DNA of 8,972 bases from Promethearchaeota archaeon (GTDB lineage Archaea > Asgardarchaeota > Lokiarchaeia > Sigynarchaeales > SOKP01). The position numbers were made by a program, and so were the translations under genes. Position 1 is the first letter of the stretch, and every line of letters starts with the position of its first letter. The stretch is from contig WJIN01000107.1 in NCBI GenBank assembly GCA_014730295.1, positions 1 through 8,972 of the forward strand, written 5' to 3'. Under the pieces are notes generated by a model. The model saw nothing but the letters and a program-made list of their open reading frames with translations. It made no database searches and was not told the origin of the DNA. Shown here in pieces: positions 1-6,192 of the stretch.

Positions 1-1494
1 AACTAAATTATTTTTCACATCTTCTATTATTTTTTCACATGCAAGTTGAGCAGAGATAATAGAGACTGGAACGCCGACACCAGGATGTGTATACATGCCG
101 GCATAATATAAATTGTTTAACGTCTCACTTTTATGATGTGGTCGAAATATAGCGGTTTGAAATAATGTATGAGCCATACTTAGGGCAGTCCCCTTATATG
201 CGTTAAAAGCGTTTTTAAAATGCTCGTGAGCAACTATACGTTTTACAACAATAGAATCTTTAATTGATTCACCACTCAGACTTTCTACCTTTTCGATGAT
301 TCTATCAAAATACTTTTCCCGGAATGATTCCTCATCTTCAAGGTCAGGAGAAACTAAAACTAAAATAGTCATGAGTTCTCCTCCCGCTGGTACTAGCGAA
401 GGATCAGATTGAGACGGTACAGTTATATATATTGAGGGATCTTGGGGCCACTCTGGATTTTCAAAGAGTTGATCGAAGTATTTATCCCAATCTGAGTTAA
501 AATAGAAATTATGATGGAGAAAATTATTTAATTTTTTATTTAGACCTAAATATACTAAATAGGAAGAGGGAGCTATTATTTTCTTTTCCCAGTATTTTTC
601 ATCGTATGTTCTATATTTTTTGTCTAATAAATTCATTTCTCCATGATGATAATCTCCTGTATTTAATATTATATCTGCTTCAAATTCTCCATTATTCATT
701 ATGATCTTTTGGGCACCTTTCTCATTTGCGATTATTTTCGTGACTTCAGTATTAAATTTTATCTTTACTCCTTGTTCTAATCCCAACTTCATGATAGCAT
801 CAACAATTGCACCAAAGCCTCCGATGGGATACCATATACCTAAATTCATATCAACATGGGCAAGCATCGAGTATACTGCAGGACTGGTTGGAGGTGAAGC
901 GCCAACAAACGCTACATGGTAGGAAACTATTTTTTTTGCTTTATCTGTGATAAAAAATCTATCCACATATTTTTTTAGTTTAGTAAAGATTTTCAACTTT
1001 AATCCATCTATAATAAGCTTTTTGTCTAGCAGATCTCTGAAACTCCAATAATCTTTGTAGATAAAGTTTTTAAAAGCAATATCGTACATTTTCTGAGAAC
1101 GTGTTAAAAATTCTTTTAGTTTTTCTCCCCCATTTTTCTCAAATCTATCAAATAATTTGATATTTTCATCCACGTCATCCATTAAATCAAACGACTCATT
1201 TTCACTAAAAAAAACTCGATAAGAGGGATCTAATCTTATTGTTTCATAATAATCCTCTGGTTTCTTTCCAAACTGGGCAAATAGATCCTCAAATGCTTCT
1301 ACCATCATATACCAAGAAGGTCCCATATCAAAACTATAACCTTTTTCTTTCCAAACCATTGCACGCCCACCAGGTCTGTCATTCTTCTCCAGAATAGTTA
1401 CATCAAATCCTTCTTTGGCTAAAAGAGCAGCTGAGGATAAACCAGAAAATCCTGCTCCTATTACAGCTACTCTTCTTCCTTCAACTTTACTCAT
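1..1494 (-). CDS. crtI: Phytoene desaturase (CrtI family), C-terminus cut by window edge
   Basis: FAD-dependent carotenoid desaturase, expected to convert phytoene to lycopene at the membrane. Reading from the ATG at 1494, 498 codons are open to base 1 with no stop, so the gene is partial at its 3' end. The N-terminus has a dinucleotide-binding Rossmann motif (VIGAGFSG, residues 11-18, with the acidic ILEK end of the second strand near 36), followed by the GGRA motif and [10 protein letters not shown] (52-61) typical of CrtI. The family's C-terminal signature [12 protein letters not shown] lies at 465-476, so only a few residues are probably missing. The start lies 4 nt after the crtB stop. 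A GGTG at 1507-1504, inside the crtB end, can act as a Shine-Dalgarno. The gene is therefore the second cistron of a crtB-crtI operon. The number of desaturation steps, or a related role such as a diapophytoene or 3,4-desaturase, cannot be read from sequence. Adjacency to CrtB favours phytoene. Confidence 0.93.
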   Translation of the reverse strand, partial: MSKVEGRRVAVIGAGFSGLSSAALLAKEGFDVTILEKNDRPGGRAMVWKEKGYSFDMGPSWYMMVEAFEDLFAQFGKKPEDYYETIRLDPSYRVFFSENESFDLMDDVDENIKLFDRFEKNGGEKLKEFLTRSQKMYDIAFKNFIYKDYWSFRDLLDKKLIIDGLKLKIFTKLKKYVDRFFITDKAKKIVSYHVAFVGASPPTSPAVYSMLAHVDMNLGIWYPIGGFGAIVDAIMKLGLEQGVKIKFNTEVTKIIANEKGAQKIIMNNGEFEADIILNTGDYHHGEMNLLDKKYRTYDEKYWEKKIIAPSSYLVYLGLNKKLNNFLHHNFYFNSDWDKYFDQLFENPEWPQDPSIYITVPSQSDPSLVPAGGELMTILVLVSPDLEDEESFREKYFDRIIEKVESLSGESIKDSIVVKRIVAHEHFKNAFNAYKGTALSMAHTLFQTAIFRPHHKSETLNNLYYAGMYTHPGVGVPVSIISAQLACEKIIEDVKNNLV

Positions 1495-1498
1495 TAGC

Positions 1499-2344
1499 TT
1501 ATACACCACTCCAAAAGGTATTCTTTATAATATTTGTAAAAATCTTAATTTTTGAAGGTTTAACTTTCTCTTCATAAATGATGAATGGATTTTCCTTGAT
1601 TTTTAGGGCAGTCCAATTGTACATATCTGAGGCAGTCTTGATCGGAATTAAATACCTTTTTGGAATATACTTAAATCCCGTTTCTGCCTCTTGTTGCCAT
1701 GTGAAGTAATAGTCAATTTGAGTGCTAATGAACTTCTTAAATTCAGCTTGTTTCTTAAGTGTTTCTTCTTTCTTTAAGGTATTTAAATTGAAATCGAATA
1801 GCGGAAGATATCTTCTACCAAATTTAATATCCTCCTTTATATCTCGAATAAAATTAATATATTGCATCGCCCTGCCTAGCCTCTCTGCGGCAAAGTAAGA
1901 TTCTTCCGGCAAATCCAAGATTTTTGCCATAAATAATCCAATTACTTCGGCAGATCCATGAATATATTCAAGAGTTTCTTCTAATGTATTATAATTTTTT
2001 TTTGTAAGATCCAAATCCATTGCATAAAGAAAGTCTTCTACCCATTGTGGATCAAAGTCTTTCCTTTTCATTAGATCTACAAATGAATCAATGATAATAT
2101 CACCTGCTTTCTCACCTGATAGAGCTTTTCTGTACAATTCACAAAAATTTAAAAAATCCTCTTTTTTTTGCGGTACAACATCTACGAAATCATCAGCAAC
2201 TCTAACGAATCCGTATAAAATAAACACATCTCTTCTTACAGATTTCGGAAAGAAAATACTGCTATTAAAATAAGTTCGAGAACCACGTTTGAATATTTCT
2301 TTAAAAACTTCTTCATTTTGATTTTTAGAATCCGAATTCACCAT
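1499..2344 (-). CDS. crtB: Phytoene synthase (squalene/phytoene synthase family)
   Basis: Condenses two geranylgeranyl diphosphates head to head into phytoene, the first committed carotenoid step. The 281-residue length is normal for the family. Both Mg-diphosphate-binding aspartate motifs are visible: D51-D52-F-V-D55 in the context [12 protein letters not shown], and D168-I-K-E-D172 in the context [12 protein letters not shown], followed by GRRYLP (176-181). The early motif [13 protein letters not shown] (21-33) matches the substrate-pocket region of phytoene synthases. The ATG at 2344 has a TATA-like element about 29 nt upstream and no clear Shine-Dalgarno, consistent with a leaderless first cistron. 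crtI follows after 4 nt. The family also contains squalene and diapophytoene synthases, but the company of CrtI and CrtZ argues for phytoene synthase. Confidence 0.94.
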   Translation of the reverse strand: MVNSDSKNQNEEVFKEIFKRGSRTYFNSSIFFPKSVRRDVFILYGFVRVADDFVDVVPQKKEDFLNFCELYRKALSGEKAGDIIIDSFVDLMKRKDFDPQWVEDFLYAMDLDLTKKNYNTLEETLEYIHGSAEVIGLFMAKILDLPEESYFAAERLGRAMQYINFIRDIKEDIKFGRRYLPLFDFNLNTLKKEETLKKQAEFKKFISTQIDYYFTWQQEAETGFKYIPKRYLIPIKTASDMYNWTALKIKENPFIIYEEKVKPSKIKIFTNIIKNTFWSGV

Positions 2345-2367
2345 CTTATTTTAAGATTGGTTTAGTG

Positions 2368-2378
2368 ATTTTTTATAG
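2368..2378 (-). promoter_or_regulatory. Candidate archaeal TATA box for crtBI
   Basis: On the minus strand this reads CTATAAAAAAT, with its centre about 29 nt before the crtB ATG at 2344. With the usual archaeal distance of about 25 nt from TATA box to transcription start, the mRNA would begin within a few bases of the ATG, giving a leaderless message. The flanking DNA is very AT-rich, so chance occurrence is possible. Confidence 0.4.
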
Positions 2379-2498
2379 TTTTTGTTTTGTAAATATAAAT
2401 TCATATTTTAATCAAAGATAAGAAAAAAAACTTTTTAGAAACAGAGAAAGCTTTAAAATTGCTTAATATTGTTCAAAATTTGAGATTGTAGCTATTGA

Positions 2499-2524
2499 AA
2501 TTGATAAATAACTCAATATCAATT
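2499..2524. repeat. 8-bp inverted repeat, possible operator between crtB and crtZ
   Basis: AATTGATA (2499-2506) and its exact reverse complement TATCAATT (2517-2524) are separated by 10 bp. The dyad lies in the divergent carotenoid control region, where a regulator could act on both directions. The arms are AT-rich, so the match is only moderately improbable by chance. Confidence 0.4.
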
Positions 2525-2644
2525 CTGGTTGCAAGGATAAAAAAATTCACATATAAATCAATTAAAGCGAAATATATCAGATTAATAGTTATGAATGTAT
2601 TTTGGATTCATAATTCCTTCTTTTTAAAATATCCCATACAAATA

Positions 2645-2654
2645 TTTTATAAAG
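2645..2654 (+). promoter_or_regulatory. Candidate TATA box for crtZ
   Basis: TTTTATAAAG lies 42-51 nt upstream of the preferred crtZ ATG at 2696. A start about 25 nt downstream would give a leader of roughly 20 nt. The element would be inside the coding region if the far-upstream TTG were used. It is a weak call because of the AT-rich background. Confidence 0.3.
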
Positions 2655-2695
2655 TAAAATTTTATTTTTTTCTACCTTCTATCTTTCAATTGAAA

Positions 2696-3199
2696 ATGCT
2701 TATTTCTATCTTAAATTTACCATTACCATATGAAATTATAGTGATCGTTGCGATTACGATATTTACTGCAATTTTTATGGAATGGTTTGCGTGGTTTCTT
2801 CATAAATTCGTTATGCATGGTTTAGGATGGTATCTACACGAAGATCATCATAGATACACTGAAGGGCGTTTTCAAAAAAATGATCTTTTTGCAGTATTTT
2901 TTTCCATTTTATCGTTTCTATTTATCTTTCTTGGTTCACTCTATCTTAACTTATTGGTTTGGATGGGAATTGGTGTTGCTTTTTATGGACTTGGCTATTT
3001 CTTGTTTCATGACATAATGTTCCATAAGAGAATCAGAAACCACTATCATCCCAAAAATAACTATATGAAAAGAATTTTCAATGCTCATAAATATCATCAT
3101 CAAACAACCAATAGAAAGGGTTCTGATGGAAAAGCATATGGATTTCTCTATGCGAAGAAAAAATATACTCACTTGTCAAAAATTTTAAAAACTAAATAA
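2696..3199 (+). CDS. crtZ: Beta-carotene hydroxylase (CrtZ, membrane di-iron)
   Basis: A non-haem di-iron hydroxylase of the fatty-acid-hydroxylase superfamily that adds 3-hydroxyls to beta-rings, giving zeaxanthin-type xanthophylls. From the ATG at 2696 it is 167 residues, the usual CrtZ size. The full histidine set is present: H36-x4-H41, H48-x2-H51-H52 (HEDHH), H105-x4-H110 and H131-x2-H134-H135 (HKYHH). Hydrophobic segments near 14-33 and 67-103 are likely membrane helices. The frame stays open upstream to a TTG at 2495 (234 residues) with another ATG at 2591. I prefer 2696 because the extra 67 residues are not typical of the family and cover an inverted repeat and a TATA-like site. The gene is divergent from crtBI. 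Its substrate needs a lycopene cyclase, which is not in the window. Confidence 0.88.
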   Translation: MLISILNLPLPYEIIVIVAITIFTAIFMEWFAWFLHKFVMHGLGWYLHEDHHRYTEGRFQKNDLFAVFFSILSFLFIFLGSLYLNLLVWMGIGVAFYGLGYFLFHDIMFHKRIRNHYHPKNNYMKRIFNAHKYHHQTTNRKGSDGKAYGFLYAKKKYTHLSKILKTK

Positions 3200-3227
3200 A
3201 AACAACTAATAATATATATATCCAAAG

Positions 3228-3276
3228 CATTAGGTAAATTAAAACAAATTAAATTTAAACAATTCTAACATTAGGT
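3228..3276 (+). repeat. Direct repeat CATTAGGT upstream of the first HMG-CoA synthase gene
   Basis: CATTAGGT occurs at 3228-3235 and again at 3269-3276, 41 bp apart, in the 84-bp spacer between crtZ and the first HMG-CoA synthase gene. The second copy includes AGGT 7 nt before the ATG and may simply be a weak Shine-Dalgarno. The pair could also be a regulator site. The evidence is slight. Confidence 0.25.
3252..3260 (+). promoter_or_regulatory. Candidate TATA-like element for the first HMG-CoA synthase gene
   Basis: AATTTAAAC is centred about 28 nt before the ATG at 3284, the same placement as the TTTAAAAA before the second HMG-CoA synthase gene and the TATA box before crtB. This would give a message starting at or next to the ATG. 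An alternative TATA-like run, AATATATATA, lies at 3211-3220. Confidence 0.3.
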
Positions 3277-3283
3277 TATAACA

Positions 3284-4903
3284 ATGGAAGAGAGTAAAGA
3301 GTTTTTCAATGTAGGAATTGATTCAATTGGTTTTTACACGACTAACCATTATGTTGATTTGCAAGAACTAGCTGAAGTGAGAGATGTTGATCCCAATAAA
3401 TATCTAAAAGGTCTTTTAACTAAGGAAATGCGAATCCCTGCAACTGGGGAGGACATCTTAAGTCTGGCAGTAAAAGCAGGTCAGTATACATTAATGAAGG
3501 GAAAAATTGATCCTAAAGAAATAGATGCTGTTTTTCTCGGAACCGAGACGATGACATTTGCAGTGAAATCTGTTTCAAACATAATTTGCGAATTATTAGG
3601 CACATCTCCTAATTGCGTAACTCAAGATGTATATAATGCTTGTGCAGGTGAAACACTTGCAGTATTGAATGCAATTGGGCTAATAAATAATGGAATAATT
3701 AAAAAAGCTTTAATTATAGGTGCAGATATCTGTAGTTATAAATTAAAAAGTCCTGGAGAACCTACTCAAGGAGCGGCTGCTGCTGCTGTTATTATATCTA
3801 AAAATCCTCGAATAGCCGTATTTGGAAAACATTTCGGTAAATATTCTGCTAATATCAATGACTTTTACAGATTACCAAATGAAAAATATCCGGTTGTTTT
3901 TGGCAAGTATTCTGTAGAATCATACATACAATTCCAATTAGCAGCTTTTAATGATTTCTATAATAATGCAGGGATGATTTTACCAGATTATATGGTTTTT
4001 CATTCTCCTTTTGCTAAATTACCATTAAAAAATGTACAAAACCTTCTTTTAAAGAGATGGGATATATTGAAAAAGATATTGCTTGAAAAATCAGTTGAAA
4101 AAAATGAATCTATTACCATCCAATCAGAAGCAATTGAATATTTAGATGATCTCCTCAAACCGGTTTTGGAGAAGATAAAGAAAGAAGATAACTTAACAGA
4201 AATAGAACAACTAAAACAAGAATTAACTCAAAGTCTGAAATATAGAGTTCTTCCCGCGCTAAATGTACCTATGACTATTGGTAATATGTATTCTGCTTCC
4301 ATCTGGGCTCAGTTAGTTTACATGTTAGAAAGTGTGGTTGCGAGCGATAATCTTATATATTTTGGCTCATATGGATCTGGAGCAACTTGTATTTCAGGAA
4401 TGCTTAAAGTGATTCCAGGGTTTGAAAAAATAGTAGAAAGAGGTCCTACTGTAAACAATTTCTTCCAGTATAAAAAACGTAGAACAATCAGTGATTACGA
4501 AGCTCAAAGAAAAGAAATTTCTCAACGCGATACATTTTATGCACGAATAGAACCTCATCCCTCAAATGAAAATTACTTTATCGATATGAATATATGTGAT
4601 GAAAGTTGCGTGAATTCGAGAGCTGATGGACTTGGATTCTGTCCCTCCGGTTTCAAACGACCTAATAGAAAGAAGCTTCCTATGTATGCGATAATAAAAA
4701 CGGATCCAACTCAGCAAATCGATGAAAAAGATTATTTGGACATGAATATAGTCAGAGTGTCAAAAGATGCTAAGAAAAATCAAGTAGTTGAGTATAATTT
4801 GCTTCGAGCCGGAGAACACGAAACTGCTCCTTGTATAAAAAGTGGATTTATAAATTGGATACCCACATATAAACCTGTGATATATCCTATTGATATAAAA
4901 TGA
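3284..4903 (+). CDS. Hydroxymethylglutaryl-CoA synthase, long form with C-terminal Cys extension (copy 1)
   Basis: Condenses acetyl-CoA with acetoacetyl-CoA to HMG-CoA at the head of the mevalonate pathway. The N-terminal about 400 residues are a thiolase-fold HMG-CoA synthase with the catalytic triad visible: E88 (FLGTET), C120 (VYNACAGE) and H240 (VFHSPFAKLP). GEPTQG (158-163) and GSYGSGA (361-367) are further family motifs. Between H240 and GNMYSASIW (333-341) there is a helical, charged insert roughly 45 residues longer than I recall for bacterial MvaS. After about 410 comes an extension of about 130 residues holding C438-x3-C442-x10-C453-P and C517. At 539 residues it is much longer than ordinary archaeal (about 350) or bacterial (about 385) enzymes. 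It is a paralogue of the gene at 6193-7824. The B12-binding protein follows after 64 bp and is probably co-transcribed. No thiolase or DUF35 partner is present. Confidence 0.9.
   Translation: MEESKEFFNVGIDSIGFYTTNHYVDLQELAEVRDVDPNKYLKGLLTKEMRIPATGEDILSLAVKAGQYTLMKGKIDPKEIDAVFLGTETMTFAVKSVSNIICELLGTSPNCVTQDVYNACAGETLAVLNAIGLINNGIIKKALIIGADICSYKLKSPGEPTQGAAAAAVIISKNPRIAVFGKHFGKYSANINDFYRLPNEKYPVVFGKYSVESYIQFQLAAFNDFYNNAGMILPDYMVFHSPFAKLPLKNVQNLLLKRWDILKKILLEKSVEKNESITIQSEAIEYLDDLLKPVLEKIKKEDNLTEIEQLKQELTQSLKYRVLPALNVPMTIGNMYSASIWAQLVYMLESVVASDNLIYFGSYGSGATCISGMLKVIPGFEKIVERGPTVNNFFQYKKRRTISDYEAQRKEISQRDTFYARIEPHPSNENYFIDMNICDESCVNSRADGLGFCPSGFKRPNRKKLPMYAIIKTDPTQQIDEKDYLDMNIVRVSKDAKKNQVVEYNLLRAGEHETAPCIKSGFINWIPTYKPVIYPIDIK
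3731..3786 (+). repeat. 56-bp patch identical to the second HMG-CoA synthase gene (copy A)
   Basis: These 56 bases, encoding the stretch from C150 through SYKLKSPGEPTQG and the alanine run, are identical at every position to 6649-6704 in the paralogue. DNA on either side differs at many synonymous sites. This suggests local gene conversion or recent recombination rather than plain protein-level conservation. Confidence 0.75.
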
Positions 4904-4955
4904 TAAATTTTATTTGGTTTAGATAATATCGTCTTTTTATTTACTTAAAAAAACT

Positions 4956-4961
4956 AGGTGA
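4956..4961 (+). promoter_or_regulatory. Shine-Dalgarno AGGTGA deciding the TTG start at 4968
   Basis: AGGTGA matches six bases of the anti-Shine-Dalgarno complement and is followed by a 6-nt spacer and TTG. This supports the TTG at 4968 over the next in-frame ATG at 4989. It also suggests that the B12-binding protein is translated from a longer message begun upstream, in contrast to the apparently leaderless first cistrons nearby. Confidence 0.65.
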
Positions 4962-4967
4962 AAAACT

Positions 4968-6026
4968 TTGGGAACAGAAGCAATAAACATGTTAAAACAA
5001 TACTTAGTCTCTGGTGTTGAAAATTTAGTAACTAAAATTGCTGACAATACCTTTAATCAACTACCTGGATTAAAAGAGAAATATGAAAACTATGAAAAGG
5101 AGAAAGCATTAGAAGATATCACATTTCATCTTGATCATCTTTTTACGTGTTATCGCTTAGGAAAACCTAAATTATTCAATGAATATGTTTCATGGACAAG
5201 GAGCCTATTAGAAACACGTGGTATTACACGTAACGAAATAAAAATTACATTTGAAACGATGAAAAATATTCTCTTTATTAATTTACCAGAGAGAGTTTGT
5301 GTCGACATCAGCGAATATTTCGAATTAATAGAAGAAAAAGCTCTTAATAAGGAATTAAAAGTTGAAAGTCTATTAAACTTTAAATCTAATTTGGAGGATC
5401 CTCTTGCTGTTGAGTATTTAGATGCAATCTTAAATAAATCTCGTAGAGAAGCAACTGATTTAATTCTCAATGCTCTTAATATTGATTATACAATTAAAGA
5501 TCTGTATCTTAGAGTTTTTCAACCTGTACAGTATGAAATAGGTCGTTTATGGCAGTTAAATGAAATATCTGTAGCAAAAGAACATTTTTGTACTGCGACG
5601 ACTCAGATGATAATCTCAAATCTCTATCCTTATATATTTAGCACTGAAACAATTGATAAAACTGTCATTGCTACTTCCGTAAGCAAGGACCTACATGAAG
5701 TGGGAATTAGAATGGTTGCTGATTTTTTTGAAATGGAGGGTTGGAATACATACTTTCTCGGAGCTAACACACCTTTAAAAAGCGTCATAAATGAGATTAA
5801 AGAAAAGAATGCAGATCTATTGGCAGTATCCGCTACACTTATCATTTATGTTGAATCTATTCAAGATATAATTCACGCTATTAAAAGTGAAAATATGGAT
5901 GTAAAAATTTTAGTGGGGGGTTTTCCCTTTAATTTTGATCCCAACCTATGGCAAGATATTGGAGCTGATGCATTTGCCTCTGATGCCGAATCTGCTATCT
6001 CCATCGCAAATAATCTAATTAATTAA
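4968..6026 (+). CDS. CarH-like B12-binding sensor protein without MerR domain
   Basis: A 352-residue cobalamin-binding protein, probably a soluble sensor. The C-terminal half has the two-part B12 module of CarH and methionine-synthase type. A helical bundle at about 145-225 contains W195-x9-E205-H206 (the W-x9-EH signature linked to adenosyl-B12 photoreceptors). A Rossmann domain at about 230-352 has D241-L-H243-E-V-G246 (H243 the expected lower axial ligand), SATL (288-291) and GGFPF (317-321). The N-terminal about 140 residues are predicted helical (KALEDITFHLDHLF, 46-59; LFNEYVSWTRSLLETRGI, 69-86). They show no MerR-type helix-turn-helix, so direct CarH-like DNA binding is not evident. The residue after W195 is Gln; T. 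thermophilus CarH, as I recall, has a light-state His ligand there. The TTG start is supported by a Shine-Dalgarno. A corrinoid methyltransferase subunit is the main alternative, but no methyltransferase partner is nearby. Family assignment is firm; light sensing and target are inferred. Confidence 0.85.
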   Translation: MGTEAINMLKQYLVSGVENLVTKIADNTFNQLPGLKEKYENYEKEKALEDITFHLDHLFTCYRLGKPKLFNEYVSWTRSLLETRGITRNEIKITFETMKNILFINLPERVCVDISEYFELIEEKALNKELKVESLLNFKSNLEDPLAVEYLDAILNKSRREATDLILNALNIDYTIKDLYLRVFQPVQYEIGRLWQLNEISVAKEHFCTATTQMIISNLYPYIFSTETIDKTVIATSVSKDLHEVGIRMVADFFEMEGWNTYFLGANTPLKSVINEIKEKNADLLAVSATLIIYVESIQDIIHAIKSENMDVKILVGGFPFNFDPNLWQDIGADAFASDAESAISIANNLIN

Positions 6027-6041
6027 ATGCTATAATTAGAT
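6013..6041 (+). repeat. 9-bp inverted repeat over the stop of the B12 sensor gene
   Basis: ATCTAATTA (6013-6021) pairs perfectly with TAATTAGAT (6033-6041) around an 11-nt loop. The stop codon (6024-6026) falls in the loop. An 8-bp palindrome GAGATCTC (6042-6049) and a third TCTAAT (6048-6053) follow directly. The structure could be a 3' mRNA hairpin or a protein-binding site for the second HMG-CoA synthase gene. No long T-run follows, so it is not a classical terminator. Confidence 0.45.
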
Positions 6042-6071
6042 GAGATCTCTAATATTTTGATGATATTAGCA

Positions 6072-6107
6072 GGATGATTCAAAAAAAATCATTAATCTTT
6101 ATCATCC
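6072..6107 (+). repeat. Inverted repeat GGATGAT/ATCATCC in the B12 sensor-HMGS2 spacer
   Basis: GGATGAT (6072-6078) and ATCATCC (6101-6107) are exact reverse complements. A competing 6-bp hairpin, ATGATT (6074-6079) with AATCAT (6087-6092), shares the left arm. Two mutually exclusive stems in a 166-bp spacer could be an operator or an alternating RNA structure, but the arms are short. Confidence 0.35.
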
Positions 6108-6160
6108 AAAAATTAACCTACGAAAGAGAGAATTGAAAGTAATCAAATATTCTCAAAAAA

Positions 6161-6168
6161 TTTAAAAA
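6161..6168 (+). promoter_or_regulatory. Candidate TATA-like element for the second HMG-CoA synthase gene
   Basis: TTTAAAAA preceded by an A-run lies 25-32 nt before the ATG at 6193, the same placement as before crtB and the first HMG-CoA synthase gene. No Shine-Dalgarno is visible before 6193. Together these suggest an own promoter and a leaderless message for this gene. Confidence 0.35.
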
Positions 6169-6192
6169 CAAACTTAGAATACCTAATCATAT

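Larger units (their letters stand above)
2345..2695. other. Divergent crtB-crtZ control region
   Basis: This stretch of about 350 bp separates the divergent crtBI operon and crtZ when the internal ATG of crtZ is used. It is extremely AT-rich and contains the crtB TATA-like element, an 8-bp inverted repeat at 2499-2524, a small odd palindrome TCAAA-A-TTTGA at 2473-2483, and a TATA-like TTTTATAAAG at 2645-2654. The plus frame is open from a TTG at 2495, but the peptide is basic and aromatic-rich (Lys, Tyr, Phe, Ile) as expected from translated AT-rich spacer. I see no RNA gene and no other protein here. Confidence 0.45.

Noticed and set aside
701..922. Plus-strand open frame of 73 codons
   Set aside because: Lies wholly antisense within the well-supported crtI gene and shows no recognisable domain.
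2495..2695. N-terminal 67-residue extension of CrtZ from a TTG start
   Set aside because: It exceeds the family length, reads as Lys/Tyr/Phe/Ile-rich translated AT spacer, covers an inverted repeat and a TATA-like site, and has no Shine-Dalgarno. It remains possible, as does an ATG at 2591.
3284..4903. Ketoacyl-ACP synthase III or thiolase instead of HMG-CoA synthase
   Set aside because: The Glu-Cys-His set in FLGTET, NACAG and FHSPFAK contexts, together with GEPTQG and GSYGSGA, is the HMG-CoA synthase pattern; the KAS III Cys-His-Asn arrangement is not seen.
4904..4967. Cobalamin riboswitch upstream of the B12 protein
   Set aside because: The spacer is only 64 bp, too short for the roughly 200-nt cobalamin riboswitch, and no B12-box-like conserved core is seen.
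5150..5845. Minus-strand open frames within the B12 sensor gene
   Set aside because: Shadow frames of a gene with intact B12-binding motifs; no start signals and no domains.
4968..6026. Corrinoid protein of a methylamine or methanol methyltransferase system
   Set aside because: The D-x-H-x-x-G motif alone would allow this, but the W-x9-E-H signature, the long unrelated N-terminus and the absence of any methyltransferase or activator gene argue against it.
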